7,771 nucleotides of DNA from Xanthobacteraceae bacterium (GTDB lineage: Bacteria > Pseudomonadota > Alphaproteobacteria > Rhizobiales > Xanthobacteraceae): the NCBI GenBank assembly GCA_030044035.1, contig JASHWN010000417.1, positions 1 through 7,771 on the forward strand, read 5' to 3'. The translations under genes were made by a program, and so were the position numbers. Positions 1 to 5,997 of the stretch are shown one piece after another; the stretch's first letter is position 1, and each line of letters opens with the position of its first letter. The notes below the pieces were generated by a model. It was not told where the DNA came from and did no database searches. It worked only from the letters and a program-made list of their open reading frames with translations.

Positions 1-1
1 C

Positions 2-229
2 GCGCTGGTCGAGCAGAACCGCTGCAATTTCTGCCACACCCCGACCTTCGCCGGCCAGGACAACGTGCCGCGCATCGCCGACCAGCGCGAGGAGTATCTG
101 GTCAAGGCGCTACGCAGCTATAAGGACAATTCCCGCCACGGCTACGACGCCTCGATGGCCGACGTCGTGGCCCCGATCAGCGACCCGCAGATTCTCGACC
201 TGGCGTATTACATCGCGCGGGTGAAATAA
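2..229 (+). CDS. class I cytochrome c, C-terminal part (5' end outside window)
   Basis: The open frame enters from the left edge and ends at TAA 227-229, giving 75 visible residues. A haem c attachment motif CNFCH lies at fragment residues 8-12 (two Cys for thioether links, His as proximal ligand). Met52, about 40 residues on in a GYDASM context, fits the distal haem ligand. The segment [19 protein letters not shown] and the ending [16 protein letters not shown] match the helix pattern of c4/c553-type electron carriers, which act in the periplasm. The signal peptide and any upstream domain are off the window, so I cannot tell whether this is a single small cytochrome or the last haem domain of a multi-haem protein or oxidase subunit. 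It converges on the transporter operon, so a functional link is not implied. Family assignment is firm; exact role unknown. Confidence 0.88.
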   Translation, partial: ALVEQNRCNFCHTPTFAGQDNVPRIADQREEYLVKALRSYKDNSRHGYDASMADVVAPISDPQILDLAYYIARVK

Positions 230-242
230 TCCCCCCGCCGTT

Positions 243-370
243 TCCCGGGCGCGGCGCAGCACGAAGTGGTGCGCTGCAGACCCGGGACCGTTACAAACGC
301 AGAATTTGCGAAGGTCCCGCACCAGCGGTGCAACGCTTTGCTGCGCTACGCGCTGCACCGCATCCGGGAC
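243..370. repeat. three chained inverted repeats (REP-like, Bradyrhizobium-type) between convergent genes
   Basis: The spacer between the cytochrome stop and the ATPase stop holds three imperfect palindromes sharing edges. Unit 1 has outer arms tcccggg (243-249) and cccggga (281-287), with an inner gcagc/gctgc pair at 256-260 and 273-277. Unit 2 has arms gggacc (284-289) and ggtccc (313-318). Unit 3 has outer arms gtcccg (314-319) and cgggac (365-370), with inner arms gcggtgca (325-332) and tgcaccgc (354-361). Each can fold on either strand. Similar words (a cccggga edge, then gaccgttacaaacg, then the gcggtgca stem) are in my recollection abundant between genes in Bradyrhizobium. The placement suggests bidirectional termination or 3'-end protection, but no U-run follows any stem, so factor-independent termination is not shown. 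Confidence 0.75.
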
Positions 371-382
371 ACGCTATTGAAC

Positions 383-1156
383 TCACGCATTCTCATACAG
401 CGCCGCGGCGCGCACGTCGTCTTCGATCATGCGCCAGATGCGGTCGACGAGCGCGACGAACTCGGGCGTGCGCTTGAGTGTTAGCGCCCGCGGGCGCGGC
501 AGCGGGATCTTGAGCTCGGCCTGGACGCGGCCGGGCCGGCGCGCGAACACCAGCACGCGGTCGGACAGAAACACTGCTTCGTCGATCTGATGGGTGACGA
601 ACAGCACGGTTTTCCGGCCCTCTTCCCAGATGCGCAACAGCTCGGTCTGCATGATCTCGCGGGTCTGCGCGTCGAGCGCCGAGAACGGCTCGTCCATCAG
701 CAAAATTTCCGGATCGATGGCGAGCGCGCGGGCGAGGTTGACGCGCTGGCGCATGCCGCCCGACAACTGCCGCGGATAGTAATGCTCGAAACCTTCGAGT
801 CCGACGAGCTTCAGGAGCTTCATGGTGTGTTGGCGTTCGGCGGCGCCGGCTTGGCCGGAGATTTCGCGGCCGATCATGGCGTTGGCGAATACGCTGCGCC
901 ACGGCAGGAGATTGTCGTTCTGGAACACGAAGCCGCGGTCACCGCCGGGTTTTTTCACGGCGCGGCCGTCGAGCAGCACCTCGCCGGAGGTTGCGGCTTC
1001 GAGCCCGGCGACGATGCGCAGAAATGTCGTCTTGCCGCAGCCGCTTGGCCCGACCAGCGCGATGAACTCGCCACGCTCCACGGACAGATCGATACTGCGC
1101 AGCGCCTCGAGGTCGCCGAACGATTTGTTGAGCCGTGAGATCGCAAGCTTCGCCAT
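383..1156 (-). CDS. ABC transporter ATP-binding protein, NitT/TauT (SsuB/TauB/NrtD-like) family
   Basis: This 257-residue nucleotide-binding subunit would power the import system encoded with it, acting at the inner face of the membrane as a dimer. All core motifs are present: Walker A GPSGCGKTT at residues 36-44, Q-loop Gln79 (VFQN), signature LSGGMRQR at 131-138, Walker B ILLMDEP at 151-157, D-loop SALD at 159-162 and switch His189 (VTHQ). The PW in DNLLPWRSV after the Q-loop and the C-terminal RPGR stretch are typical of the nitrate/sulfonate/taurine importer branch. The frame stays open far upstream, to 1642, but that part overlaps the permease and lacks homology. The ATG at 1156, 14 nt after the permease stop, starts the domain at its normal place. 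The ribosome site is weak (GGTTGAG on the coding strand). It is the last gene of the leftward operon. The imported substrate is not readable from this subunit. Confidence 0.95.
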   Translation of the reverse strand: MAKLAISRLNKSFGDLEALRSIDLSVERGEFIALVGPSGCGKTTFLRIVAGLEAATSGEVLLDGRAVKKPGGDRGFVFQNDNLLPWRSVFANAMIGREISGQAGAAERQHTMKLLKLVGLEGFEHYYPRQLSGGMRQRVNLARALAIDPEILLMDEPFSALDAQTREIMQTELLRIWEEGRKTVLFVTHQIDEAVFLSDRVLVFARRPGRVQAELKIPLPRPRALTLKRTPEFVALVDRIWRMIEDDVRAAALYENA

Positions 1157-1170
1157 GCTCAACCACGCAA

Positions 1171-2010
1171 TCAATCGCGCGTCCACGGCACCAGCCGGCC
1201 TTCCAGCCAGCCAAACCCGGCAGTGAGCACGATGCCGGCGAACGCCAGCACCACCACGCCGGCAAACAGGTCCGGCATATTGAAGGCATCGGCCGACTGG
1301 CTGATCAGGTTGCCTAGTCCGGCGCGCGAGCCGAACAGCTCCGCCACCACGACGCCGATCAGGCCGCGTCCGATGCCGAGCTTCAGGCCGGCGAGGATGA
1401 AAGGCACCGCCGAGGGCAGCGACAGCTTGACGAAAATCTGCCAGCGCGTGGCGCCGAACGAGCGCAACATCTCGATCAGCCGCTCGCTGGTGGTGCGCAA
1501 TCCGGCCTCGGTGTTGATGGTGACCGGGAACAGCACCAGCGTGATCACCACGATCACCTTGGACCAGATGCCGATGCCGAACCAGAGAATGAACAGCGGC
1601 GCCAGCGCGATGGTCGGCGTGGCGTAGAGGCCGGACACCCACGGCTGCAGCGCCTGCTTGACCGTGGCGCTCGACGCCATGGCGAGCCCCAGCGCGATGC
1701 CGAGCACGCAGGCGATCACATAGCCGAGCGCGAATTCGGCGCTGCTGACGCTGATGTGGTGCCAGAGCTGTCCCGAGCGCGCCAGTTTGTAAATGGCGAT
1801 GGCGATTTGCGAGGGCGCGGCGAGAAACAGCGCGTTGGCGACGACATAGCGGCTGATCAATTCCCAGAACGCGAGTCCGCCGGCGACTGAAACGAACGCG
1901 GCGAGATAATGCCGGCGCAGCGCGGCGACAAGTCGCGGCGACAGCCGCGGCAAGGCCGGCTCAGCCTGCGGCGCGGTTGCCGTCTTGATGCCTTCGCTCG
2001 TTGCGCTCAT
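1171..2010 (-). CDS. ABC transporter permease, NitT/TauT (SsuC/TauC-like) family
   Basis: A 279-residue inner-membrane protein of the BPD-transport (binding-protein-dependent) family. After a polar N-terminal stretch of about 33 residues come roughly six hydrophobic segments: near 36-56, 92-112, 125-147, 150-166, 203-225 and 248-268. The cytoplasmic EAA loop, which contacts the ATPase, is at about 180-199 (EMLRSFGATRWQIFVKLSLP), with the conserved Gly186 and the closing LP. The LYATPTIALAPLFILWFGIG region before it is characteristic of SsuC/TauC-type permeases. The length of about 250-280 residues is normal for the family, so the gene looks intact. It is followed after 14 nt by the ATPase and preceded by a 146-nt spacer carrying a palindromic repeat that separates it from the binding-protein genes. 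The ribosome site is poor (GCGAG about 11 nt before ATG), so translation may be weaker than for the binding proteins. Substrate unknown. Confidence 0.95.
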   Translation of the reverse strand: MSATSEGIKTATAPQAEPALPRLSPRLVAALRRHYLAAFVSVAGGLAFWELISRYVVANALFLAAPSQIAIAIYKLARSGQLWHHISVSSAEFALGYVIACVLGIALGLAMASSATVKQALQPWVSGLYATPTIALAPLFILWFGIGIWSKVIVVITLVLFPVTINTEAGLRTTSERLIEMLRSFGATRWQIFVKLSLPSAVPFILAGLKLGIGRGLIGVVVAELFGSRAGLGNLISQSADAFNMPDLFAGVVVLAFAGIVLTAGFGWLEGRLVPWTRD

Positions 2011-2042
2011 CGCGGTTCGATACTCGCCACAGATTTCAATAC

Positions 2043-2127
2043 ATCGTCATTGCGAGGAGCAAAACGACGAAGCAATCCAGGACCGCGACGCCGCTCTGGA
2101 TTGCTTCGCTTCGCTCGCAATGACGAT
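2043..2127. repeat. 85-bp palindromic REP/MITE-like element inside the operon
   Basis: Two nested perfect inverted repeats are visible. The outer arms are 14 bp (2043-2056, atcgtcattgcgag, against 2114-2127). The inner arms are 13 bp (2068-2080, cgaagcaatccag, against 2096-2108). Together they fold into a long hairpin with a short GC-rich loop around 2081-2095. The words gtcattgcgag and gaagcaatcc belong, from memory, to a widespread dispersed intergenic repeat common in Bradyrhizobium and other bacteria. It contains no coding sequence and probably moved as a passive element. It lies between the second binding-protein gene (stop at 2157) and the permease (start at 2010), so it would be transcribed as a stem-loop within the operon mRNA. 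No T-run follows, so it does not look like an intrinsic terminator. Confidence 0.85.
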
Positions 2128-2156
2128 AAGGTGCGTTCCGCTAAAGTCATCGCGCT

Positions 2157-3131
2157 TTAGTCCACGATCCTGGTCACGCCCGGCAGCAGCAGGCGATCGA
2201 TCTTGAAATCGGCGCCGAGGTCGCCGAGATCGCGCAGCGCATCGATGACGGTCCCGACGCTTTGCTTCGACACCGTTCCGGCGCGCTCGAACAGATTCTT
2301 GTCGTGCATGAAAGCGTAGGCCTTTTCGACGTCTTCCTTGGCCACCTTGCTGGTCTGCAATTGCAACGCAATGGCGGCCGCACGATTGACCGGATCGTAA
2401 AACCAGGCGACGCCCTTGTCATAGGCGTCGAGAAAGCGCCGCACTACGTCGGCATTTTTCAGCGCCCAGTCGCGGTTCACCGCCATACCGGCGAACGGCA
2501 TTTTCGGCAGATAATCAAAGGTGAAGCCGAGATCGCGGTAGCCTTCGGTCTCGGCAAAAAAGTTGAACGGCGTGGTCAATAGCGCCGCATCGACCGCGCC
2601 GGATTTAAGCGCCGCGAAGCGCGCGCTGGTGGCACCGGCGTACACGTAATCGTAGTCGCCCGGTTTCAGGCCGTGCGGCTCAAGCATGCGCTCGGTGAAA
2701 ATGCGGGTGATGTCCTTGGGGCCGCCGATGATGATGGTCTTTCCTTTTAGCTCCTCGATTTTGCCGATGGCGGGCTTCGCCAACAGCGCGTAAGGCGGCG
2801 CCGGGATGACGATGCGAATAAGCGCGACCGGCGCGCCCTTGTTCACCGCGCGGATCGGGTCGACCATGCCGGCGGTCGGCGCGATGTTGAACGAGCCGGC
2901 GGCAAGCTGCTGGATCACCGAAGCATTGGACTGGGCGAAAACCAGATCGACCTTGATATTGTCGGCGTCGAAATAGCCATTGGTGATGGCGGCGTGGAGC
3001 GGCCACAGACTGGTCGAGCTGGCATCGACGGAGCCGACCTCGACCGTGTCGGCGGCGCGCGCTGCTGGCATTGCCAGCACAGCCGCCGCGACCGCCATGG
3101 CTGCGAGCTGCAAGCATTTTGCCAGGCGCAT
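2157..3131 (-). CDS. ABC transporter periplasmic substrate-binding protein, NMT1/SsuA-like (paralogue 1, downstream copy)
   Basis: A 324-residue exported solute receptor for the ABC importer. The N-terminus has a Sec-type signal (K5, hydrophobic core about 8-21, PAARA then AD), with likely cleavage after Ala26 or Ala27. The mature part has the pattern of the NMT1/THI5-like, SsuA/TauA/NrtA fold: an early SVDASSTSLWPLHAAITNGYF helix, QQLAAGSFNIAP at about 74-85, IGGPKDITRIF at 135-145 and AGATSARFAALKSGAVDAAL at 165-184, which line the ligand cleft in this family. It ends with LPGVTRIVD. It starts 8 nt after the stop of its paralogue, and the likely ribosome site (AAGGT) overlaps that stop. In the block 133-184, 36 of 52 positions match the neighbour by hand alignment, so they arose by tandem duplication. 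The ligand cannot be named. Downstream lies the palindromic repeat before the permease. Confidence 0.93.
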   Translation of the reverse strand: MRLAKCLQLAAMAVAAAVLAMPAARAADTVEVGSVDASSTSLWPLHAAITNGYFDADNIKVDLVFAQSNASVIQQLAAGSFNIAPTAGMVDPIRAVNKGAPVALIRIVIPAPPYALLAKPAIGKIEELKGKTIIIGGPKDITRIFTERMLEPHGLKPGDYDYVYAGATSARFAALKSGAVDAALLTTPFNFFAETEGYRDLGFTFDYLPKMPFAGMAVNRDWALKNADVVRRFLDAYDKGVAWFYDPVNRAAAIALQLQTSKVAKEDVEKAYAFMHDKNLFERAGTVSKQSVGTVIDALRDLGDLGADFKIDRLLLPGVTRIVD

Positions 3132-3139
3132 GATCGACC

Positions 3140-4123
3140 TTACTCCGTAACCCGGGTGACGCCGGGCAGCATCACCTTGTCAACGTCGAGTGCGCCGGGC
3201 AGGTCGCCCAGGCTCTCCATCGCCTTGGCCAGCGCCGCGAGTTTCGCGCGCGACACTTTGCCGGTCGGCTCGAAGAAATGGCCGTTGCGGAAGAAGTCGT
3301 AGGCCTTTTCGGTATCGTCCTTGCTCAAATGGCTCTCGCTCTGCAGGATCTGCACCGCCTCTTCGCGATTGGCGGCGTCCTCGAACCAGGCGATGCTGCG
3401 ATTCTGCGCGCGCAGCACCTTGGCCAACGTGTCCTGGTGCGCCTTGGCCCACGGCACGTTGACGGCAATTCCGGTGAACGGCAGGTCTTTGACGTAATCG
3501 ACCGTCAGGCCGAGACTGTGGAAGCCTTTGGCAATGGTTTGGAAATTGAACGCCGGCAGCAGAATCGCGGCGTCGACCGCGCCGGCAACCAGCGCCGCGG
3601 CGCGCGCCGTCGTGGCGCCGGCAAACACCATGTCGAAGTCGCCGCTTTTGACGCCGCTCGGCGCCAGCATGCGCTCGACATAGATGCGCGTAATGTCCTT
3701 CGGGCCGCCGAGCGAGATCAGCTTGCCCTTGAGGTCGGCCAGCGTCTTGATGCTCGGCTTGGCGACGAGGTCATAGGGCGGCGCCTGAACCTCGATGCGC
3801 AGCACCGCGACCTGCGCGCCCATGCCGACGGCGCGCAGCGGATCGACCAGCCCGGTCGAAATGCTGACGCCGAATGAGCCAGCCGCAAGCTGCTGCACCA
3901 GAGCGGCGCTCGACTGCACGTAGACGATGTCCGGTTTCAAACCCTCGGCGGCATAAAAGCCTTTCTGGATGCCGATCAGCGTCGGCCACATATTGGCCGA
4001 GGCCTGCCCGACGGTGCCGAATGTGATCTTCTCCTCGTCAGCGCGCGTCGGAGTGGCGGCCCCATACGCGATGAGGACCGCGCCTAGCGCGGCGACGCCG
4101 CGCAAAATGCTGTCACGGCGCAT
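3140..4123 (-). CDS. ABC transporter periplasmic substrate-binding protein, NMT1/SsuA-like (paralogue 2, upstream copy)
   Basis: A 327-residue exported solute receptor, paralogue of the next gene in the operon. The signal sequence has MRRD at its start, a hydrophobic stretch about 8-22 and a TRA site with probable cleavage at Ala28/Asp29. The RRDSIL word is a weak resemblance to a twin-arginine signal, but Sec export is at least as likely. The mature protein carries the same landmarks as its neighbour: QASANMWPTLIGIQKGFY, QQLAAGSF at 77-84, GGPKDITRIYVERML at 139-153, AGATTARAAALVAGAVDAA at 168-186 and LPGVTRVTE at the end. Differences cluster in places likely to face the ligand, for example STGLVDP against PTAGMVDP, and LLPAFNF against LTTPFNF, so the two copies may bind different compounds. 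It starts 12 nt after the PuuE-like gene and has a strong ribosome site. Ligand unknown. Confidence 0.93.
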   Translation of the reverse strand: MRRDSILRGVAALGAVLIAYGAATPTRADEEKITFGTVGQASANMWPTLIGIQKGFYAAEGLKPDIVYVQSSAALVQQLAAGSFGVSISTGLVDPLRAVGMGAQVAVLRIEVQAPPYDLVAKPSIKTLADLKGKLISLGGPKDITRIYVERMLAPSGVKSGDFDMVFAGATTARAAALVAGAVDAAILLPAFNFQTIAKGFHSLGLTVDYVKDLPFTGIAVNVPWAKAHQDTLAKVLRAQNRSIAWFEDAANREEAVQILQSESHLSKDDTEKAYDFFRNGHFFEPTGKVSRAKLAALAKAMESLGDLPGALDVDKVMLPGVTRVTE

Positions 4124-4127
4124 GAAA

Positions 4128-4134
4128 CCCTCCC
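4128..4134 (-). promoter_or_regulatory. strong ribosome binding site (GGGAGGG) for substrate-binding protein paralogue 2
   Basis: On the coding strand GGGAGGG lies between the TGA of the PuuE-like gene (4138-4136) and the ATG at 4123, with a short 4-nt spacer (TTTC). It is the purine-richest ribosome site in the leftward operon and supports the chosen start. High translation would fit a periplasmic receptor, which is normally made in excess over permease and ATPase. Confidence 0.7.
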
Positions 4135-4135
4135 G

Positions 4136-5020
4136 TCAGTGCTTGTCGGCGTGCGCGCGGAAATGCGTTGCAATCTCCGTGCCGGTCGTCTTCCACACCC
4201 GCCGGTGCCGGCCGATGTAGGCCAACGCCGCCTCGAACGCATCGATGCGGTGCGGCACGCCGGTCAGATACGGATGGATCGCAATCGCCATGACGCGTCC
4301 GGACTGCGCCCCTTCGCGGTACAGCACGTCGAACTGGCGGCAGATCATGTCGCGGAACTGGTCCGCCGTCCGATTGAACCGCTCGAAGGCCGGCTTGTCG
4401 TTGATCTCATGGCTGTACGGCACGCTGACCAGCGTGCGGCCGCCGTCGAGCGTCATGATGTACGGCTGGTCGTCGTTCGTCCAGTCGCACACATAGTCGC
4501 AGCCCTCGGCGGCCAACAGATCGAGCGTGTCCCACGTCTCCTGCAAGCCGGAGCCGAGCCAGCCGCGCGGCCGTGCGCCGGTCGCGCGCTCGATGGTGGC
4601 GAGCGCATTTTTGATGATGCGCGGTTCCTCGCCCGGCGCTGCCGCGTTCAGCCGCCGAGTATTGCTTTCGCAATGGCCCATCCATTCCCAGTCAAGCTTG
4701 TTGCCTGCGGCGATGATCTGCGGGTGCTCGGCGCATAGTTCGCTGTTGAGCGCCACGGTGGCGCGGATGCCGTGGCGCTCGAGCACCTCCATCAGCCGGA
4801 ACACGCCGACGCGGTTGCCGTAATCGCGCGACGACCAGGTCGGCACGTCGGGCACCGGCACGCCGCTGCCGCCCGAGCCCGGCGGCACTTTCTCGTCGAG
4901 CGCAAAAAACTCGATGTTCGGAATGACCCACAGCGCCACGTGCGCGCCGTTCGGCCATTGCAGCGGCGGACGATCGATGATCGGCGAATAGGGGAACGGA
5001 CCGTAGCGCGCCGGCTTCAT
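4136..5020 (-). CDS. PuuE-like hydrolase of the polysaccharide deacetylase (CE4/NodB) fold, predicted cyclic amide/imide-opening or related
   Basis: A 294-residue protein without signal peptide, so cytoplasmic. It is of the NodB-homology fold but closest in pattern to PuuE-type allantoinases and relatives: RDYGNRVGVFRLMEVLERHGIRATVALN at about 65-92, GWLGSGLQETWDTLDLLAAEG at 153-173, YVCDWTNDDQPY at 176-187, VSVPYSHEIND at 198-208 and IHPYLTGVPHRI at 248-259. The canonical TFDDG metal/catalytic motif is replaced by PNIEFF (34-39). The usual His-x3-His is H116-C-E-S-N120, so standard CE4 zinc chemistry is doubtful. True polysaccharide deacetylases are normally exported, so a small-molecule substrate is more likely. 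Its start lies 3 nt after the stop of the cysteine hydrolase gene, indicating tight coexpression. PuuE opens the hydantoin ring of allantoin; I infer a similar ring-opening role here, but no purine pathway gene is in view. Confidence 0.88.
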   Translation of the reverse strand: MKPARYGPFPYSPIIDRPPLQWPNGAHVALWVIPNIEFFALDEKVPPGSGGSGVPVPDVPTWSSRDYGNRVGVFRLMEVLERHGIRATVALNSELCAEHPQIIAAGNKLDWEWMGHCESNTRRLNAAAPGEEPRIIKNALATIERATGARPRGWLGSGLQETWDTLDLLAAEGCDYVCDWTNDDQPYIMTLDGGRTLVSVPYSHEINDKPAFERFNRTADQFRDMICRQFDVLYREGAQSGRVMAIAIHPYLTGVPHRIDAFEAALAYIGRHRRVWKTTGTEIATHFRAHADKH

Positions 5021-5023
5021 GTT

Positions 5024-5734
5024 TCAGCTCGCCTTCTTGACGGCCGGGCTTGACGCGGCGAGATGGGCGATCACCTCGTCGACGTGCATCACGTCGGCAT
5101 ATTTGTGGTGCATGTCGAACAGGTTGACCTTGTGCGACAGCGCGCTGCGGTCGAAGCAGCATTCCTCGACCAGCACGACGTGATAGCCGTGCGAATAGGC
5201 GTCGACCGCGCTCGCCCGCACGCAGCCCGACGTGCTCTCGCCGCAGATGATCAGCGTCTGGACGCCGAGCTGGGTCAGGTGCGCGGCAAGCGGCGTGCCG
5301 TAGAACGCGCTGGCGCGCTGTTTGGTGATGACGACGTCGCCCTTTTGCGGTTTGAATTCGGGGCGGATGGCATAGTCGGCCGGATCGACCGACGCCTTGG
5401 TGCGTTTGGTGGCGCCGACGATGTCGGGGCGGCTTTCGCTGCGCATGTCGCCGGTCGAATAGAAGATCGGCAAGCCGGCCGCCCGCGCCGCAGCGAACAG
5501 CCGCTTGGTCGGCTCGATCGCCTCGTAGGCGTAACGTCCGCACGCGCTCGGATAGGATTTGAACAGCTCCACCGGCAGCTTGGCGCCGCCCCGATAGGCC
5601 AGCTCGTAGAGATCGATGGCAAGCAGCGCCGGGGCCGGCCCGACGAACGTCTTGCGCCGGTAGGCGGAATAGACTTCGAGGTCGTCGGGCGAAACCACGT
5701 CGCGCCAGCAATGGTCTTCGAAATCGCCGCTCAT
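5024..5734 (-). CDS. isochorismatase-family cysteine hydrolase (N-carbamoylsarcosine amidase-like)
   Basis: A 236-residue cytoplasmic hydrolase with the isochorismatase fold. The triad of the amidase branch is visible: Asp41 (ALLAIDLYE), Lys138 (VVITKQRASAF) and nucleophile Cys171 (GESTSGCVRASAVDAYSHGY). The same arrangement serves N-carbamoylsarcosine amidase, maleamate amidase, ureidoacrylate amidase and biuret hydrolase, all of which cleave C-N bonds in linear amides or carbamoyl compounds. The N-terminal extension (DDLEVYSAYRRKTFVGPAPALLAID) and SAFYGTPLAAHL are closest to the N-carbamoylsarcosine amidase type. An upstream ATG at 5764 would add ten residues, but GGGAG at 5748-5744 lies 9 nt before the ATG at 5734, which I therefore prefer. 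It is the first gene of the operon, 3 nt before the PuuE-like gene, suggesting consecutive steps. The exact substrate is not determinable. Confidence 0.92.
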   Translation of the reverse strand: MSGDFEDHCWRDVVSPDDLEVYSAYRRKTFVGPAPALLAIDLYELAYRGGAKLPVELFKSYPSACGRYAYEAIEPTKRLFAAARAAGLPIFYSTGDMRSESRPDIVGATKRTKASVDPADYAIRPEFKPQKGDVVITKQRASAFYGTPLAAHLTQLGVQTLIICGESTSGCVRASAVDAYSHGYHVVLVEECCFDRSALSHKVNLFDMHHKYADVMHVDEVIAHLAASSPAVKKAS

Positions 5735-5743
5735 CTGCCATAT

Positions 5744-5748
5744 CTCCC
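5744..5748 (-). promoter_or_regulatory. ribosome binding site GGGAG that decides the start of the cysteine hydrolase
   Basis: The coding strand reads GGGAG, then 9 nt, then ATG at 5734. For the alternative upstream ATG at 5764 this GGGAG would lie inside the coding sequence, and no comparable site precedes it. The motif therefore favours the shorter protein. Confidence 0.65.
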
Positions 5749-5812
5749 GTTCTGAATGCGGCATGCAGCTTCGACCGCCCGGCGGAGCCGCAGAGCATTC
5801 GCCCGCAGTTGG

Positions 5813-5842
5813 ACGCCGCCCCCAAAGGCTCGATGGCGGCGT
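5813..5842 (-). promoter_or_regulatory. hairpin in the predicted 5' leader of the leftward operon
   Basis: Perfect 8-bp arms acgccgcc (5813-5820) and ggcggcgt (5835-5842) enclose a 14-nt loop. If transcription starts near 5845, as the promoter placement suggests, this stem sits almost at the 5' end of the mRNA, about 80 nt before the start codon. A 5'-terminal stem of this kind could protect the message from 5'-dependent decay. There is no U-run and I see no known riboswitch fold. Confidence 0.45.
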
Positions 5843-5851
5843 AAACGCAAA

Positions 5852-5880
5852 ATTATTTCAGAACGGCTGAAACTCGCCAA
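5852..5880 (-). promoter_or_regulatory. predicted sigma-70 promoter of the hydrolase-transporter operon
   Basis: On the minus strand TTGGCG (5880-5875; 4 of 6 to TTGACA) is followed after exactly 17 nt by AATAAT (5857-5852; 5 of 6 to TATAAT). The surrounding sequence is unusually AT-rich for the window. Transcription would begin near 5845, leaving a leader of about 110 nt before the ATG at 5734. No other equally good pair is seen on this strand in the divergent region. Prediction by eye only. Confidence 0.55.
5856..5872. promoter_or_regulatory. 17-bp perfect dyad, candidate operator between -35 and -10
   Basis: TTTCAG, 5-nt centre AACGG, then CTGAAA forms a perfect inverted repeat covering almost the entire spacer of the leftward promoter. 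A dimeric repressor bound here would block RNA polymerase. The half-sites also satisfy the T-N11-A pattern of LysR-type sites (T5858 and A5870), but LysR activators usually bind upstream of -35, so a repressor is the simpler reading. No regulator gene lies in the window. Confidence 0.5.
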
Positions 5881-5902
5881 TCCCACGCCCGCGGTTTTCT
5901 GG

Positions 5903-5931
5903 TTCACGCTTTGATTGCGGTGCGGTATTCT
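5903..5931 (+). promoter_or_regulatory. possible weak promoter for the rightward Fe-S/ThDP genes
   Basis: TTCACG (5903-5908) and TATTCT (5926-5931) are separated by 17 nt and each matches 4 of 6 consensus bases. A competing reading uses TTGACC at 5931-5936 with a poor -10 TAGACA at 5955-5960 (18-nt spacing). A GTATAC palindrome at 5942-5947 lies downstream of the first pair and could be part of a regulator site. I cannot choose firmly among these. Confidence 0.25.
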
Positions 5932-5997
5932 TGACCTGGGGGTATACGACTTCCTAGACACGACGGCAGCCGGCGAGCCAGGCGCGAGAGACCGAGC

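Noticed and set aside
1157..1642. N-terminal extension of the ATPase to a start at 1642
   Set aside because: The extension overlaps the permease in another frame and has no similarity to ABC proteins. The domain begins normally at the ATG at 1156.
2043..2127. Intrinsic terminator or insertion sequence in the receptor-permease spacer
   Set aside because: The hairpin lacks a following T-run on either strand and the element has no transposase. It fits a dispersed palindromic repeat better.
3278..3877. 199-codon plus-strand open frame inside the receptor gene
   Set aside because: It is antisense to a receptor with an intact signal peptide and family motifs. Composition is typical of a shadow frame.
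383..4123. Taurine or alkanesulfonate utilisation operon
   Set aside because: The transporter subunits are of the TauABC/SsuABC type, but no taurine dioxygenase, sulfonate monooxygenase or recognisable sulfoacetaldehyde acetyltransferase is present. The N-terminus of the ThDP enzyme does not look like sulfoacetaldehyde acetyltransferase.
4692..5825. 377-codon minus-strand open frame over the hydrolase genes
   Set aside because: It is another frame of the same strand across two genes with intact catalytic motifs. The translation is Arg/Ala-rich and shows no domain.
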